A stretch of DNA of 64,000 nt from Streptomyces sp. NBC_01451 (lineage in GTDB: Bacteria; Actinomycetota; Actinomycetes; Streptomycetales; Streptomycetaceae), in NCBI RefSeq assembly GCF_036227485.1, contig NZ_CP109479.1:4216001-4280000 (forward strand), given 5' to 3'. How positions within the stretch are numbered: position 1 is the first letter of the stretch; every line of letters starts with the position of its first letter. Below, piece by piece: positions 17,856 through 26,454 of the stretch. Position numbers and translations under genes: made by a program. A model generated the notes under the pieces. The model was not told where the DNA came from. It saw only the letters and a list, made by a program, of their open reading frames with translations, and searched no databases.

Positions 17856-18662
17856 CTACTTCACGTCGATGACGTCCCCGACCGCGTTGATCGGCGCAGT
17901 CGTCGACGAGCCCGCGAAGGCGTAGCGGTACGTGCCGTCGACCGACGCCTTGACCGTGGTCTTCAGGGCGCCGGCGGCACCCGCCTTGATGGTCTTGACG
18001 GTGGTGAAGGTGGTGGCGCCCTTCTTCTTGAACTGGAGCGTCACCGGGGCGTTGACGTAGCCCGTGTACTTGCCGGTGTCCCAGTTGGCACGGGTCAGGG
18101 TGCCCTTGACCGTGATGGTCGCGCCCTTCCGGACCGGCTCCGGGGTGGCGTCGGTGTTGAGCTTCGAGTGGAACTTGATCTGGGTGGTGCCGAGGCCGCT
18201 CTGGGTCTTGACGCCGCCTTCGTCCGTGGTGGAGATGGCGACGGCGCCCACCTTCCACGTACGGGCGTCGGTGTTCCGGAGGTTGGCCTCGTCGCCGCCG
18301 GCGTGCAGGTCGATGAAGCCCTTGCAGCTGGCGGTGGTCGACGAGGTGGCCGTGCAGGTGCCCGGCTCGTCGCCGATCAGGCGGATGTTGTCGACGCTGA
18401 GGGAGGCGCCGACGTAGAGGGCCGGACCGGTGAGGAGGTTGTCCGAGCCGATGTCGAGGCCGGCGGCGTGCTTGAACGTGTACGTCACCGGCACGGAGGT
18501 CGTCGCCGCGGCGCGGGCGACGATCGGCTTGCCGTTGTTGACCGTCACCTTGGTGAAGGTGACGTCGGGAGCTGCCGCCGGGGCGGCCTGCGCGGCAGGC
18601 ACGACGAAGGCGGAGAGGGCCAGGGCGCCGGTGACGGCGGCCACGGTGGCACGTATGCGCAT
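17856..18662 (-). CDS. Exported surface-type protein, paralog 3 of 3
   Basis: 268 residues; signal MRIRATVAAVTGALALSAFV with an AQA site and the same C-terminal Ig-like module (TPEPVRKGATITVKGTLTRA, then VIDVK), but more diverged and shorter in the middle than paralogs 1 and 2. The sequence VTYTFKHAAGLDIGSDNL corresponds to VTYTLTHGTEVDIKASDF of paralog 1, so the homology extends through the centre. The ribosome site is GGGGAA. The same promoter sits 117 bases upstream, and a strong hairpin follows the stop. Confidence 0.85.
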   Translation of the reverse strand: MRIRATVAAVTGALALSAFVVPAAQAAPAAAPDVTFTKVTVNNGKPIVARAAATTSVPVTYTFKHAAGLDIGSDNLLTGPALYVGASLSVDNIRLIGDEPGTCTATSSTTASCKGFIDLHAGGDEANLRNTDARTWKVGAVAISTTDEGGVKTQSGLGTTQIKFHSKLNTDATPEPVRKGATITVKGTLTRANWDTGKYTGYVNAPVTLQFKKKGATTFTTVKTIKAGAAGALKTTVKASVDGTYRYAFAGSSTTAPINAVGDVIDVK

Positions 18663-18778
18663 GCGTTTCCCCAAGTGGAGAAAGGGGGCCCGGTGGTGCG
18701 CGTCCGTACGGAGTCCGTCCGCACGGCGCGCAGTCGCACCCGGGCCCGAGTGATCGGGGAGTCTCTTGACTCGCTCAC

Positions 18779-18807
18779 TCAGATCCGTGACGGATGGGAA
18801 TGGTTGT
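18779..18807 (-). promoter_or_regulatory. Shared unusual promoter, copy 3
   Basis: ACAACC (18807-18802), 17 bases, then ATCTGA (18784-18779) on the minus strand. The sequence around it (CCGTACAACCATTCCC) is identical to copy 2. The long leader to the ATG at 18662 contains the CGATCAC-YYGGGCCC box seen in all copies. Confidence 0.72.
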
Positions 18808-18892
18808 ACGGAAGTTGCGGAATGTTGTGCGGAACACAGGGATTTTGTGTTCGCATTACCGTCTTTGTGCGGCGATGACGAGCCGATGACCC

Positions 18893-18921
18893 GGCGCGGA
18901 GACCACTACAGCCTCCGCGCC
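18893..18921 (-). terminator. Hairpin terminator of the GHKL ATPase gene
   Basis: GGCGCGGAG (18893-18901) and CTCCGCGCC (18913-18921) pair perfectly across an 11-base loop, 27 bases beyond the stop at 18948. Confidence 0.7.
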
Positions 18922-18947
18922 GCCCCACCAAGCCTCTTGCCCCCGCC

Positions 18948-21900
18948 TCAGTCGAACCAGCGGTCCCGCGCCAGTTCCGTCGTCCTCGACGGGTCCTCGA
19001 TGAGCGCCGCCACCTCGAACCGCCGCGGCCACTGTCCGGCCGCCCAGGCGAGCCCGGCCGCGACGCCCTCCAGAGTCGAGGCGTGGACCACGCCGTCCCG
19101 CGTCCGGCGCCAGTCCAGCTCCACGCCGTCGACGACGAGCTCGTCGTGCTCGACGTACGTGGCCGGGGTCGCCGGACCGAGCAGTACCCGTACCGACTCC
19201 GGTACGTCGTGCTCCGCGCCCTCGGACGTCACCTCGCCCGTCACCGACTCGCTCAGCCGCCGCACCTGGAACAGTTCCGCCAGCTCGGCGGCCCGCGCCG
19301 GGCGTACGGGGAGCAGCGGCACCCCCGATGTGAAGGGCAGCAGGTCGGGTGAGTCGACCACCACGGCGTCCGCCGCGTCCACCACCTCGATGTGCCCGTC
19401 GACCACGGCCCGCAAGTCGTCGGGCAGCGTGACCTGTTCCGGGTCGAGGTCGGCCAACGCCCCGTAGAGGGCGTGCAGTTGGGCGCCGCTCACCTCCCGC
19501 TCGGGGTCGGCGAGGCGGTCCAGCAGTTCGGCGGCGCCGCCCGGCTCGTCGAGGAGGGCGGCCACCGACGTCCGTACGCCCAGCGCCCGCAGCACCTGCT
19601 CGTCGTCGAACCCGGTGGCGTCGGCCTCCTCGTACAGGCCGCGCAGGAGCGGGTCGCCGCCCGCCGCCAGGAGACCGGCGGGCCTGCGCCCGTCCAGCAC
19701 CGGGTTTCCGCGCAACCACCAGGCCGTGTACGGCCGTACGAGTTCATGCGTGCCGTCGGGCAGCAGGACGCGCACCGGCTGGACGATCGCGTCCCGCAGG
19801 GGCGGCTGGGCGAGGAGGGCGAGGGCCTGGGGCCAGCGGTCGTCGTCCACGAGGTCCAGGTCGCGTACGGCGACCAGTTCCGTGGCGACGGGAGGCACCG
19901 GCGAGTCGGGGAAGCGGTCGAGGATGTCCTCGCTCCACACGTCGACGGCGTCGAGCAGGCCGGGGTCGTCGGGTTCGGCGAAGTCGCTGTCCCGGGGCTC
20001 CAGTTCGTCCGGGTCGAGGACGACATCGGTGGCGCGTACGAGGGCGAAGGTCGCGAGGACACCGCAGGCGGCCAGCGGCTGCTCGCCCCACCTGTCCGCC
20101 AACTCACCGTCCACCGTGGCCAGTTCACCTTCCCGGATCACCTGGGCGAACGGGCTGCCGGGCAGGACGAGTTCACCGGCGGGGGACAGCTCGCCGTCCT
20201 CGTCGGGGAGGGCGAGGGCGCCGAGCCAGGGCTCGTCGCCGGGTTCGAGGTCCGCGTCCCGGACGAGGGCGAGGACCGTGTCGGCCAACTCCTCGGCGTC
20301 CGGGGTGCCTTCGTCGTCCCATGACAGGCCGACGGAGTCCTCGTCGAGGGAGGCGGCGACGGCGGCCCGTACCTGCGGGGTGGTGAGGACGGCGCGCGGG
20401 GTGGCCGGGAGGGCGCCGAGCTTCTCCAGGAGGGGGTGGGCGGCGTCCGGGTGGGCGACCTTGAGGCCGAGGCGGGCGAGCGTCTCGGGGGCGGGGCCCT
20501 CCACCTCGCCACCGATGGGCAGCAGTACCTGGCGGGGGCCGATGGTCGTACGCCCGTCGGCGAGCGGCACGGGCAGCCCGGTCAGCCGGTCGGGGTCGAC
20601 GCCGGCCAGGCTGTCGTACAGCCGGTGCCACCACTCGGGCGCCTTCTCCAGGCCGGCGAGCCGGTCGACGGCTTCGGTCAGGGGAACCCGGGCGACTCCC
20701 AACGTCCGTAGTTCCACCCGGCGTTCGAGCCCGGCGGGCAGCAGCGTGGGCAGCACCTCGGCGAGGACGCGGACCGTCTCGACCCCGGCGCCCTCGACGA
20801 CCTCCGCGTCCCGGGGGCGCAGGGCGGAGGGCAGTTCCTCGTCGTCCCCCGGGTCGAGTGCGGGCGGGAGGAAGGCGGTGCGCGGCAGCCGTTCCAGGAT
20901 GGCCTGGCGCAACTGCCCGTCCAGCTCGCTCTTTCCCAGCGGGCCGGGCACGAGCGCGATGATGCCCTCCCCCACCGGGTGCCAGTCGGCGAGGAGTTCG
21001 GTGTACGCGTCGGCGGCGCGCCCCACCAGGAAGTCGGTGAGCGGGCCGGGCGCGGCATGCCGGCGGGCGGTGTCCAGCGGGAGCGAGGCGATGAGCAACG
21101 CCGGTACGCCCAGCGGTTCGTCGCTCGGTGTGGGCGCGTGCACGACGGGGCTGGTCCGGGGCGGCACGGGAGCCCCGTCCACGTCGACGGGCACGGCCCA
21201 GGTGACCGACCAGTGCGGACGCAGCCGCTCCTCGACCGGCCGCCCGGCCAACAGGGCGGCCTCCAGGGGCCCGTGCGCGGAGACGGTACGCCAGCGGCTC
21301 GTACCGTCCCGGGAGTCCTCCACGAGGGTCAGGACGCCGTCTGTACGCCGGTTGAGGGTGCGCGTCTGCTCCCCCGCCTCGATGACGACCTCTTCGAGAC
21401 CGGGCAACGTCAGCAGAAGCGCGTCGTCGACGCCGTTCAGCAGCCGCTCCGCGAGAGCCTCGGCGGCGGTGTCGCGCAGCGGGAGGATGACGGCCGTGTC
21501 GTACGGGGTCGGCGCGGTGCCCTCGGCGGCGAACGGCAGCCGGAGGAGGGGTACATGGCCGTCGCGCCGCCGGATCTCGTCACCGAGTCCGGGGCTGTGC
21601 CGGGCGGTCTCGGCGGCCAGCTCGCGGGCCTCGGCGAGCGCCCACCGCACACCCCCGTGCCGGCCGACGACGGCGGGCTCGTCGCTGACGGCGAGGACGG
21701 CGGCGAAGCCGACGCCGAACCGTCCGACGGCGGCCGTCCCCTTACCCCCCTCGACACCCTCGCCGTCCCTGCCCTCCTGGGCGTCCCGCTTGGCCGAGGC
21801 GCGCAGGGTCGACAGGGACTCGACACCGGTGGCGTCCAGCGGGGCACCGGTGTTGGCGGCGACGAGGACACCGTCGCGGAGGGTGAGCCGGAACCTGCCC

Positions 21901-22115
21901 GGCACCCCGGCCCGCGCGGCGGCGTCGGCGGCGTTCTGGGCAAGCTCGACGACGAGCCGGTCCCGGTAGCCGCCGAGGACGAGATCCTCCTCGGCGTTGG
22001 CGTCCTCACGGAACCGGGCGGGGCTGGTGGCCCACGCGTCCAGAACGCCCCGGCGCAGACGGGCCGTACCGAAAGGATCCGAGCCCTCAGCTGCCGGTCG
22101 CACGAACTTGCTCAC
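18948..22115 (-). CDS. Sacsin/HSP90-like GHKL ATPase domain protein
   Basis: A 1055-residue protein whose first 250 residues carry an HSP90-type ATP site: N-box VVELAQNAADAAARAG (near 55), the G1-type loop LVAANTGAPLDATGVESLS and the lid glycines GRFGVGFAAVLAVSDEP. The rest is a large acidic Leu/Asp/Glu-rich region of repeated helical segments with no familiar enzyme motif. This matches the sacsin N-terminal-like ATPase proteins of actinobacteria, suspected chaperones. The GTG at 22115 follows GAGGAGAG. It diverges from the SPFH gene, and the two may share regulation through the intervening repeats. Confidence 0.88.
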   Translation of the reverse strand: MSKFVRPAAEGSDPFGTARLRRGVLDAWATSPARFREDANAEEDLVLGGYRDRLVVELAQNAADAAARAGVPGRFRLTLRDGVLVAANTGAPLDATGVESLSTLRASAKRDAQEGRDGEGVEGGKGTAAVGRFGVGFAAVLAVSDEPAVVGRHGGVRWALAEARELAAETARHSPGLGDEIRRRDGHVPLLRLPFAAEGTAPTPYDTAVILPLRDTAAEALAERLLNGVDDALLLTLPGLEEVVIEAGEQTRTLNRRTDGVLTLVEDSRDGTSRWRTVSAHGPLEAALLAGRPVEERLRPHWSVTWAVPVDVDGAPVPPRTSPVVHAPTPSDEPLGVPALLIASLPLDTARRHAAPGPLTDFLVGRAADAYTELLADWHPVGEGIIALVPGPLGKSELDGQLRQAILERLPRTAFLPPALDPGDDEELPSALRPRDAEVVEGAGVETVRVLAEVLPTLLPAGLERRVELRTLGVARVPLTEAVDRLAGLEKAPEWWHRLYDSLAGVDPDRLTGLPVPLADGRTTIGPRQVLLPIGGEVEGPAPETLARLGLKVAHPDAAHPLLEKLGALPATPRAVLTTPQVRAAVAASLDEDSVGLSWDDEGTPDAEELADTVLALVRDADLEPGDEPWLGALALPDEDGELSPAGELVLPGSPFAQVIREGELATVDGELADRWGEQPLAACGVLATFALVRATDVVLDPDELEPRDSDFAEPDDPGLLDAVDVWSEDILDRFPDSPVPPVATELVAVRDLDLVDDDRWPQALALLAQPPLRDAIVQPVRVLLPDGTHELVRPYTAWWLRGNPVLDGRRPAGLLAAGGDPLLRGLYEEADATGFDDEQVLRALGVRTSVAALLDEPGGAAELLDRLADPEREVSGAQLHALYGALADLDPEQVTLPDDLRAVVDGHIEVVDAADAVVVDSPDLLPFTSGVPLLPVRPARAAELAELFQVRRLSESVTGEVTSEGAEHDVPESVRVLLGPATPATYVEHDELVVDGVELDWRRTRDGVVHASTLEGVAAGLAWAAGQWPRRFEVAALIEDPSRTTELARDRWFD

Positions 22116-22239
22116 GTACGTTCACTCTCCTCATCGGCGTGAGCAAGAAGGTACCCCGCGCCGGGCGGGGCACCCGCCCACCGGCCCCGGTCGGCCCCAG
22201 GGGACGCACACACCCCACGCATCCCCGCACATCCCGGGA

Positions 22240-22283
22240 GACGCAAGAGAGACACAAGGGGGACACAACGGGGACACAAGGCC
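22240..22283. repeat. Four 11-bp direct repeats (GACACAA core)
   Basis: Units GACGCAAGAGA, GACACAAGGGG, GACACAACGGG and GACACAAGGCC follow one another at exactly 11-base steps, about one helical turn. They sit between the divergent GHKL ATPase and SPFH genes. Heptamers at 11-base pitch are the arrangement bound by SARP-type activators. Confidence 0.65.
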
Positions 22284-22343
22284 TGCACCGGCGCCTTTAC
22301 CATTCCCAGCGGATCGCGCCCGAGGCGGCGCCGGTCCGCGAAC

Positions 22344-22360
22344 CAGGTACGCGGTACCTG
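22344..22360. promoter_or_regulatory. Perfect inverted repeat before SPFH gene
   Basis: CAGGTAC-GCG-GTACCTG ends only a few bases before the ribosome site of the SPFH gene. It could be an operator or a hairpin limiting translation. Confidence 0.5.
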
Positions 22361-22379
22361 TTCCTGAGGGGGGATTTCC

Positions 22380-23267
22380 GTGTTCGTGCTGTCCATACTG
22401 CTGCTCATAGCGGCGGTCGTGCTGTTTCTCGTCGGCCGTGGCCGGGAGACCGGCGGCTGGAAGGTCGGGGCGGCGCTCAGCGCCGTCGCGGCCGTGCTGG
22501 CCGGTGTCTTCTCGTGCGTCCATGTCGTGCGCGCCTACGAGGTCGGGGTACCGGTGACCTTCGGCAAGGTCGGGGAACCGCTGACCTCCGGTATCCAGTT
22601 CAAGTCGCCGTTCACCGACGTCACGTCCTTCTCCACCCGTCCCGTGGACCTCGACATGTACGGCAAGGACGTGGTCGAGGTCCGCTCGGCGCAGGGCGGG
22701 GTGCTGTACGCGGACGTCACCATCAAGTGGGCCGTCATCCCGGCCAGGGCGGTCGAGCTGTACCGGCTGGCGGGCAGCGAGGAGGCCGTCCAGGAGCGGC
22801 TGGTGGTGCCGGACAGCCGCGAGATCATCCGTAACGTCTTCGCGAAGCACACCAGCGAGGAGGGTTACGCCTCCGCCCGCGAGCAGATCGGCTCGGAGAT
22901 CGCCACCCTCGTCAAGGCGCGGCTGGCACCGCGCGGAATCGACGTCACCAACGTCAATCTGCGCAACGTGAAGCCGTCGGACAAGCTCCAGGAACAGATA
23001 GACAAGAAGATCCAGCAGGAGCAGGACACCGAGCGGGCCGTCGAGGCGGCGCGTACGGCCAAGGCGGAGGCCGAGCGCAAGCGGATCGAGGCGGAGGGCA
23101 TCGCCCGCGCCAACGGGATCCTCTCGAAGTCGCTGAGCGACAAGGTGCTGTACAACCAGTGCCTGGAGGCCTACAAGGAAGCCGCCAAGTACAACGCGGT
23201 GTACGCGGTGCCGTGCGGCACGGACGCGAACGGCACCCCGGTCATCGTGGACAGCACCAAGAAGTAG
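22380..23267 (+). CDS. SPFH/band-7 (prohibitin-like) membrane protein
   Basis: 295 residues. Two N-terminal hydrophobic segments (FVLSILLLIAAVVLFLVGRG and VGAALSAVAAVLAGVFSCVH) anchor it; an SPFH domain follows (about 48-210, ending RGIDVTNVNLRNVKPSDK). Then comes an Ala/Glu-rich coiled coil (EQIDKKIQQEQDTERAVEAA to about 265). Such proteins form large membrane-bound rings or scaffolds and can chaperone membrane proteins. The GTG start at 22380 has a TGAGGGGGG ribosome site. Confidence 0.92.
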   Translation: MFVLSILLLIAAVVLFLVGRGRETGGWKVGAALSAVAAVLAGVFSCVHVVRAYEVGVPVTFGKVGEPLTSGIQFKSPFTDVTSFSTRPVDLDMYGKDVVEVRSAQGGVLYADVTIKWAVIPARAVELYRLAGSEEAVQERLVVPDSREIIRNVFAKHTSEEGYASAREQIGSEIATLVKARLAPRGIDVTNVNLRNVKPSDKLQEQIDKKIQQEQDTERAVEAARTAKAEAERKRIEAEGIARANGILSKSLSDKVLYNQCLEAYKEAAKYNAVYAVPCGTDANGTPVIVDSTKK

Positions 23268-23289
23268 TCGGCCGGAGCCCGTAGGAAAC

Positions 23290-23318
23290 GACCCCGCCGA
23301 GCAGGCCTCGGCGGGGTC
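23290..23318. terminator. Bidirectional hairpin terminator
   Basis: GACCCCGCCGAG (23290-23301) and CTCGGCGGGGTC (23307-23318) form a perfect 12-bp stem with a 5-base loop between the convergent SPFH and DUF3027 genes. Confidence 0.85.
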
Positions 23319-23348
23319 GCGCACTCTCCAGGAACCACCTGCCGGGAA

Positions 23349-24302
23349 CTACGAGTGCCCGAGGTCCGCCGTGTCCCCGTCCGCGTCCGTCCCGCCCACC
23401 GACACCGATCCGGAGTCCGCCGCGGGCCGCAGGGGGAACGGGTCCACCATCGTCTCGTCGATGACGTGCGGCGGCGGAACCGGCGGCTTCGGCATCACCG
23501 CTGCCTCCGAGTGGCCCCCGCAGCCGTACGCCAGGGACACCACACGCCCGTCAGCCGGGGCGAACTCGTTCGTACACACACCGAACGCCTGTCCGAGCGA
23601 CCCGCCGATCGCCACGAGGAACCCGCAGCTCACGCATGTCGCCGGCGCGGCCTGGGCCATGGGCGTCGTGGGGCCGTACGCGTCCTCCCAGCGGTCGGCG
23701 GCGCTGTGCAGGCCGTACCGCGACAGGACACGCGCCCTGCGCATGCCCAGTTCCTCCGCCACCGCCGCGATGGAACCGCGCGCCGGTACGACGGTGAAGC
23801 GGGCCGGTGAGCCCGGCGTGATGTCCGCGTCCTCGGCCTCCGCCAGATCCGCGGCCAGTGCCACCGAAGCCGCGGCCGACCCCAGTACGGAGTTCGGCAG
23901 GGGCTCGTCCTCGCCCGAGTAGCCGGGCTCCAGACGCAGATCCTCCGCGTCCGTCGGGAGCAGGTCCCCGGGGCCCATGTCCCCGGGGCGCAGACGCTCG
24001 CTCCAGGGCACCCACTCCGGGGCCTGGAGGGCGTCGGGGCCCGGCAGGAGCACCACTTCGTTCAGGGTGACCAGCTTGGCCCGGGACGCCCGGGCGACCG
24101 TCACCGCCCAGCGCCAGCCCCGGTAGCCGAACTCCTTGCACTCGAAGAAGTGCGTGACGACACGGTCGCCTTCTGACATCAGGCCGGCGTGTTCACCCAC
24201 CACGCCTGGCGCCGCCGCATCCTCCGCCGCCGAAAGGGCGAGGTCGACGGCCTCGGCGCACAGGCGGTCGGGGGTGCGGCTTCGCGTTGTCGCTGCGCTC
24301 AC
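23349..24302 (-). CDS. DUF3027 protein
   Basis: 317 residues matching the actinobacterial DUF3027 family. Landmarks are the first helix RLCAEAVDLALSAAEDAAAPG, the conserved VTHFFECKEFGYRGWRWAVTV, ALQAPEWVPWSERLRPGDMG and a late CVSCGF...GVCTNEFAPADG metal-site-like segment followed by CGGHSEA. The GTG start at 24302 is taken because similarity begins there; an upstream in-frame codon would add ten basic residues. Role unknown. Upstream 24303-24905 has no supported gene, only the direct repeats listed. Confidence 0.88.
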   Translation of the reverse strand: MSAATTRSRTPDRLCAEAVDLALSAAEDAAAPGVVGEHAGLMSEGDRVVTHFFECKEFGYRGWRWAVTVARASRAKLVTLNEVVLLPGPDALQAPEWVPWSERLRPGDMGPGDLLPTDAEDLRLEPGYSGEDEPLPNSVLGSAAASVALAADLAEAEDADITPGSPARFTVVPARGSIAAVAEELGMRRARVLSRYGLHSAADRWEDAYGPTTPMAQAAPATCVSCGFLVAIGGSLGQAFGVCTNEFAPADGRVVSLAYGCGGHSEAAVMPKPPVPPPHVIDETMVDPFPLRPAADSGSVSVGGTDADGDTADLGHS

Positions 24303-24669
24303 AGGTATCGCTTCTCTCCTACGCCGTCTCACGAGTGCGCCCGTCCCGACGGGGTGCGATCGGTTGCGAACGGAGCGGACCGGAGGACCGCGTCAACGTT
24401 CACGCCCGATCGCGCTCGGGCGCACCTACGTCATCCATTCTGCGGGATGGCCGAGAGGCGCGCGGCCGAGAACAACCGCCACTGCGCGCTACGCACGCTA
24501 CCTTCTCCAGCGCCCGTGGCCCACACCGACGGGACGGTTCGTGGCGACCGACATCCAACCGTGGCAACTCCGGCCCCCCTTCCCCTGGTCCTTCTCTCGC
24601 CTCTCGCCCCACTCTTCCCAGCCCTCGATGGCCGGAAAACACCCCACCGAAACAGTCCGGGAGAACTCC

Positions 24670-24713
24670 GGGAGATCTCCGGCGGATCCACTGGGAGATC
24701 TCCCGGCGGATCC
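24670..24713. repeat. Two direct repeats with GGAGATCTCC palindromes
   Basis: A 20-base unit GGGAGATCTCCGGCGGATCC (24670-24689) recurs with one extra C at 24693-24713 after three bases. Each holds a GGAGATCTCC palindrome. It is in the 600-base gap before the MFS gene; no gene was supported there. Confidence 0.6.
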
Positions 24714-24905
24714 CTGAGGCGCGCCGGGGCCGCCTAGGGGCCGCCCTAGGGGCCCCCGGTGCACCCGAGGGACGCCCGGGACAGGTCTGAGGGACCCTCA
24801 TACGCCGCCGAGAGACCCGCCCAACCCCGTTCTCCCCCACCCCACTCGGCCCCTATACGCGTGGTAACCGCACTAGGTACGCCGTTCTCGGGGCACTATG
24901 GCGGG

Positions 24906-26360
24906 GTGGCAACCGAGAGGTCGCCCCACGGCGCCACCGGGACCGGTGGGACCCAGGGGCACAACCGGAGCGGCACCGGCACCAAGAGCGGCCGGCGTGG
25001 CGTACGGGACCGGATGAACGGGTCCGTACGTGCGGTCGGCCGCGCCCTGCACTTCCCGGTGACCGGTACGGCCCGGGGCATCCGCAAGGCCACCCACGCG
25101 CACGGGGCCGGAGAGTCCGGGCTCGGCAAGCTCATCGAACTGCACGCGGTGAACGGCGCCGGCGACGTCATGATCACCATCGCCCTCGCCTCCACCGTGT
25201 TCTTCTCCGTCCCCACCGACGAGGCACGCGGGCGCGTGGCCATCTACCTCGGCATCACCATGGCGCCCTTCACTCTCCTGGCCCCCGTGATCGGCCCCCT
25301 CCTCGACCGGCTCCCGCACGGCCGCCGCGCCGCGATGGCCGGCGCGATGCTCGCCCGCGCCCTCCTCGCCCTGCTGCTGGCCGGCGCGGTCGCCACCGGC
25401 AGCATCGAGCTGTACCCGGCCGCGCTGGGCGTCCTGGTCGCCTCGAAGGCGTACGGCGTGGTCCGCAGCGCCGTCGTACCCCGTCTCCTGCCGCCCGGGT
25501 TCTCCCTGGTGAAGGCCAATTCGCGGGTCACGCTGAGCGGGCTGCTCGCCACCGGTGTGGCCGCGCCCATCGGCGCCGGACTCCAGGCCATCGGCCCGCG
25601 CTGGCCGCTCTACGGCGCCTTCGTGATCTTCATCGCGGGTACGTTCCTGTCCTTCACGCTCCCCCACAAGGTGGACTCCGCCAAGGGCGAGGACATCGCC
25701 CTGCTGGCCGCCGACCCTGAGCATCTGCACGGCCCGCACCGCCGCGAGACCCTGCGCCGACCGGGCCTGCGCACGGTCGGTACGGCCGTCACGCACGCCC
25801 TGGCGGCCAACGCCGCCCTGCGCTGCCTGTCCGGCTTCCTGATCTTCTTCCTCGCCTTCCTGCTCCGCGAGCATCCGCTGACCGGGGAGAGCGCCGCGTG
25901 GTCGCTGGGCATGGTCGCCGTCGCGGCCGGCGTCGGCAACGCGCTCGGTACGGCGGTCGGGGCGGCCGTGAAGCAGCGTGCGCCGGAGCTGATCGTCGTG
26001 ACGGTCGTCGCCGTGGTCCTCGGCGCGGCGATCGTGGCCGCGGTCTTCTTCGGCGCCGCCCTGGTCGCCTGTCTGGCCGCGGTCGCCGGGTTCTGCCAGG
26101 CCCTCGCCAAGCTGTCCCTGGACGCGCTGATCCAGCGGGACGTCCCCGAACACGTCCGCTCCTCCGCGTTCGCCCGCTCGGAGACACTGCTCCAGATGGC
26201 CTGGGTGCTCGGCGGCGCGATCGGCATCGCACTGCCGCTGGTGGGCGAGCTGGGCCTCGGGGTGGCCGCCGCGATCGTCGCCACGGGCTGGCTGACCACC
26301 GTCAAGGGCCTGGTCGGCTCGGCCCGCCACGGGGGCCGGGCGCACCCCCGGGTCGCCTGA
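24906..26360 (+). CDS. MFS transporter
   Basis: 484 residues with about twelve membrane helices (first MITIALASTVFFSVP near residue 80; last ALPLVGELGLGVAAAIVATG). The typical inter-helix loop PLLDRLPHGRRAAMAGAML is visible. The N-terminal 60 residues are Gly/Thr-rich then RGIRKATHAHGAGESGLGK. The GTG at 24906 is proposed because the RGVRDR-type head appears in relatives; there is no ribosome site and a leaderless message is possible. ATG 25014 would give 448 residues. Substrate unknown. It lies next to the DUF2771 lipoprotein gene. Confidence 0.85.
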   Translation: MATERSPHGATGTGGTQGHNRSGTGTKSGRRGVRDRMNGSVRAVGRALHFPVTGTARGIRKATHAHGAGESGLGKLIELHAVNGAGDVMITIALASTVFFSVPTDEARGRVAIYLGITMAPFTLLAPVIGPLLDRLPHGRRAAMAGAMLARALLALLLAGAVATGSIELYPAALGVLVASKAYGVVRSAVVPRLLPPGFSLVKANSRVTLSGLLATGVAAPIGAGLQAIGPRWPLYGAFVIFIAGTFLSFTLPHKVDSAKGEDIALLAADPEHLHGPHRRETLRRPGLRTVGTAVTHALAANAALRCLSGFLIFFLAFLLREHPLTGESAAWSLGMVAVAAGVGNALGTAVGAAVKQRAPELIVVTVVAVVLGAAIVAAVFFGAALVACLAAVAGFCQALAKLSLDALIQRDVPEHVRSSAFARSETLLQMAWVLGGAIGIALPLVGELGLGVAAAIVATGWLTTVKGLVGSARHGGRAHPRVA

Positions 26361-26454
26361 CACCGCTCGGCGGGGGCCGGGACCGCACCCGCCGGTGCCC
26401 GGCACGCCGTACCCACGTGACAACCGTGCCGCGGGTGCCCGATAGCCTTCGGCC

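Noticed and set aside
22240..22283. CRISPR-like repeat
   Set aside because: Units are only 11 bases and contiguous.
24303..24905. Open frames in the 600-base gap before the MFS gene
   Set aside because: Composition is skewed by repeats, and frames disagree with normal codon use.
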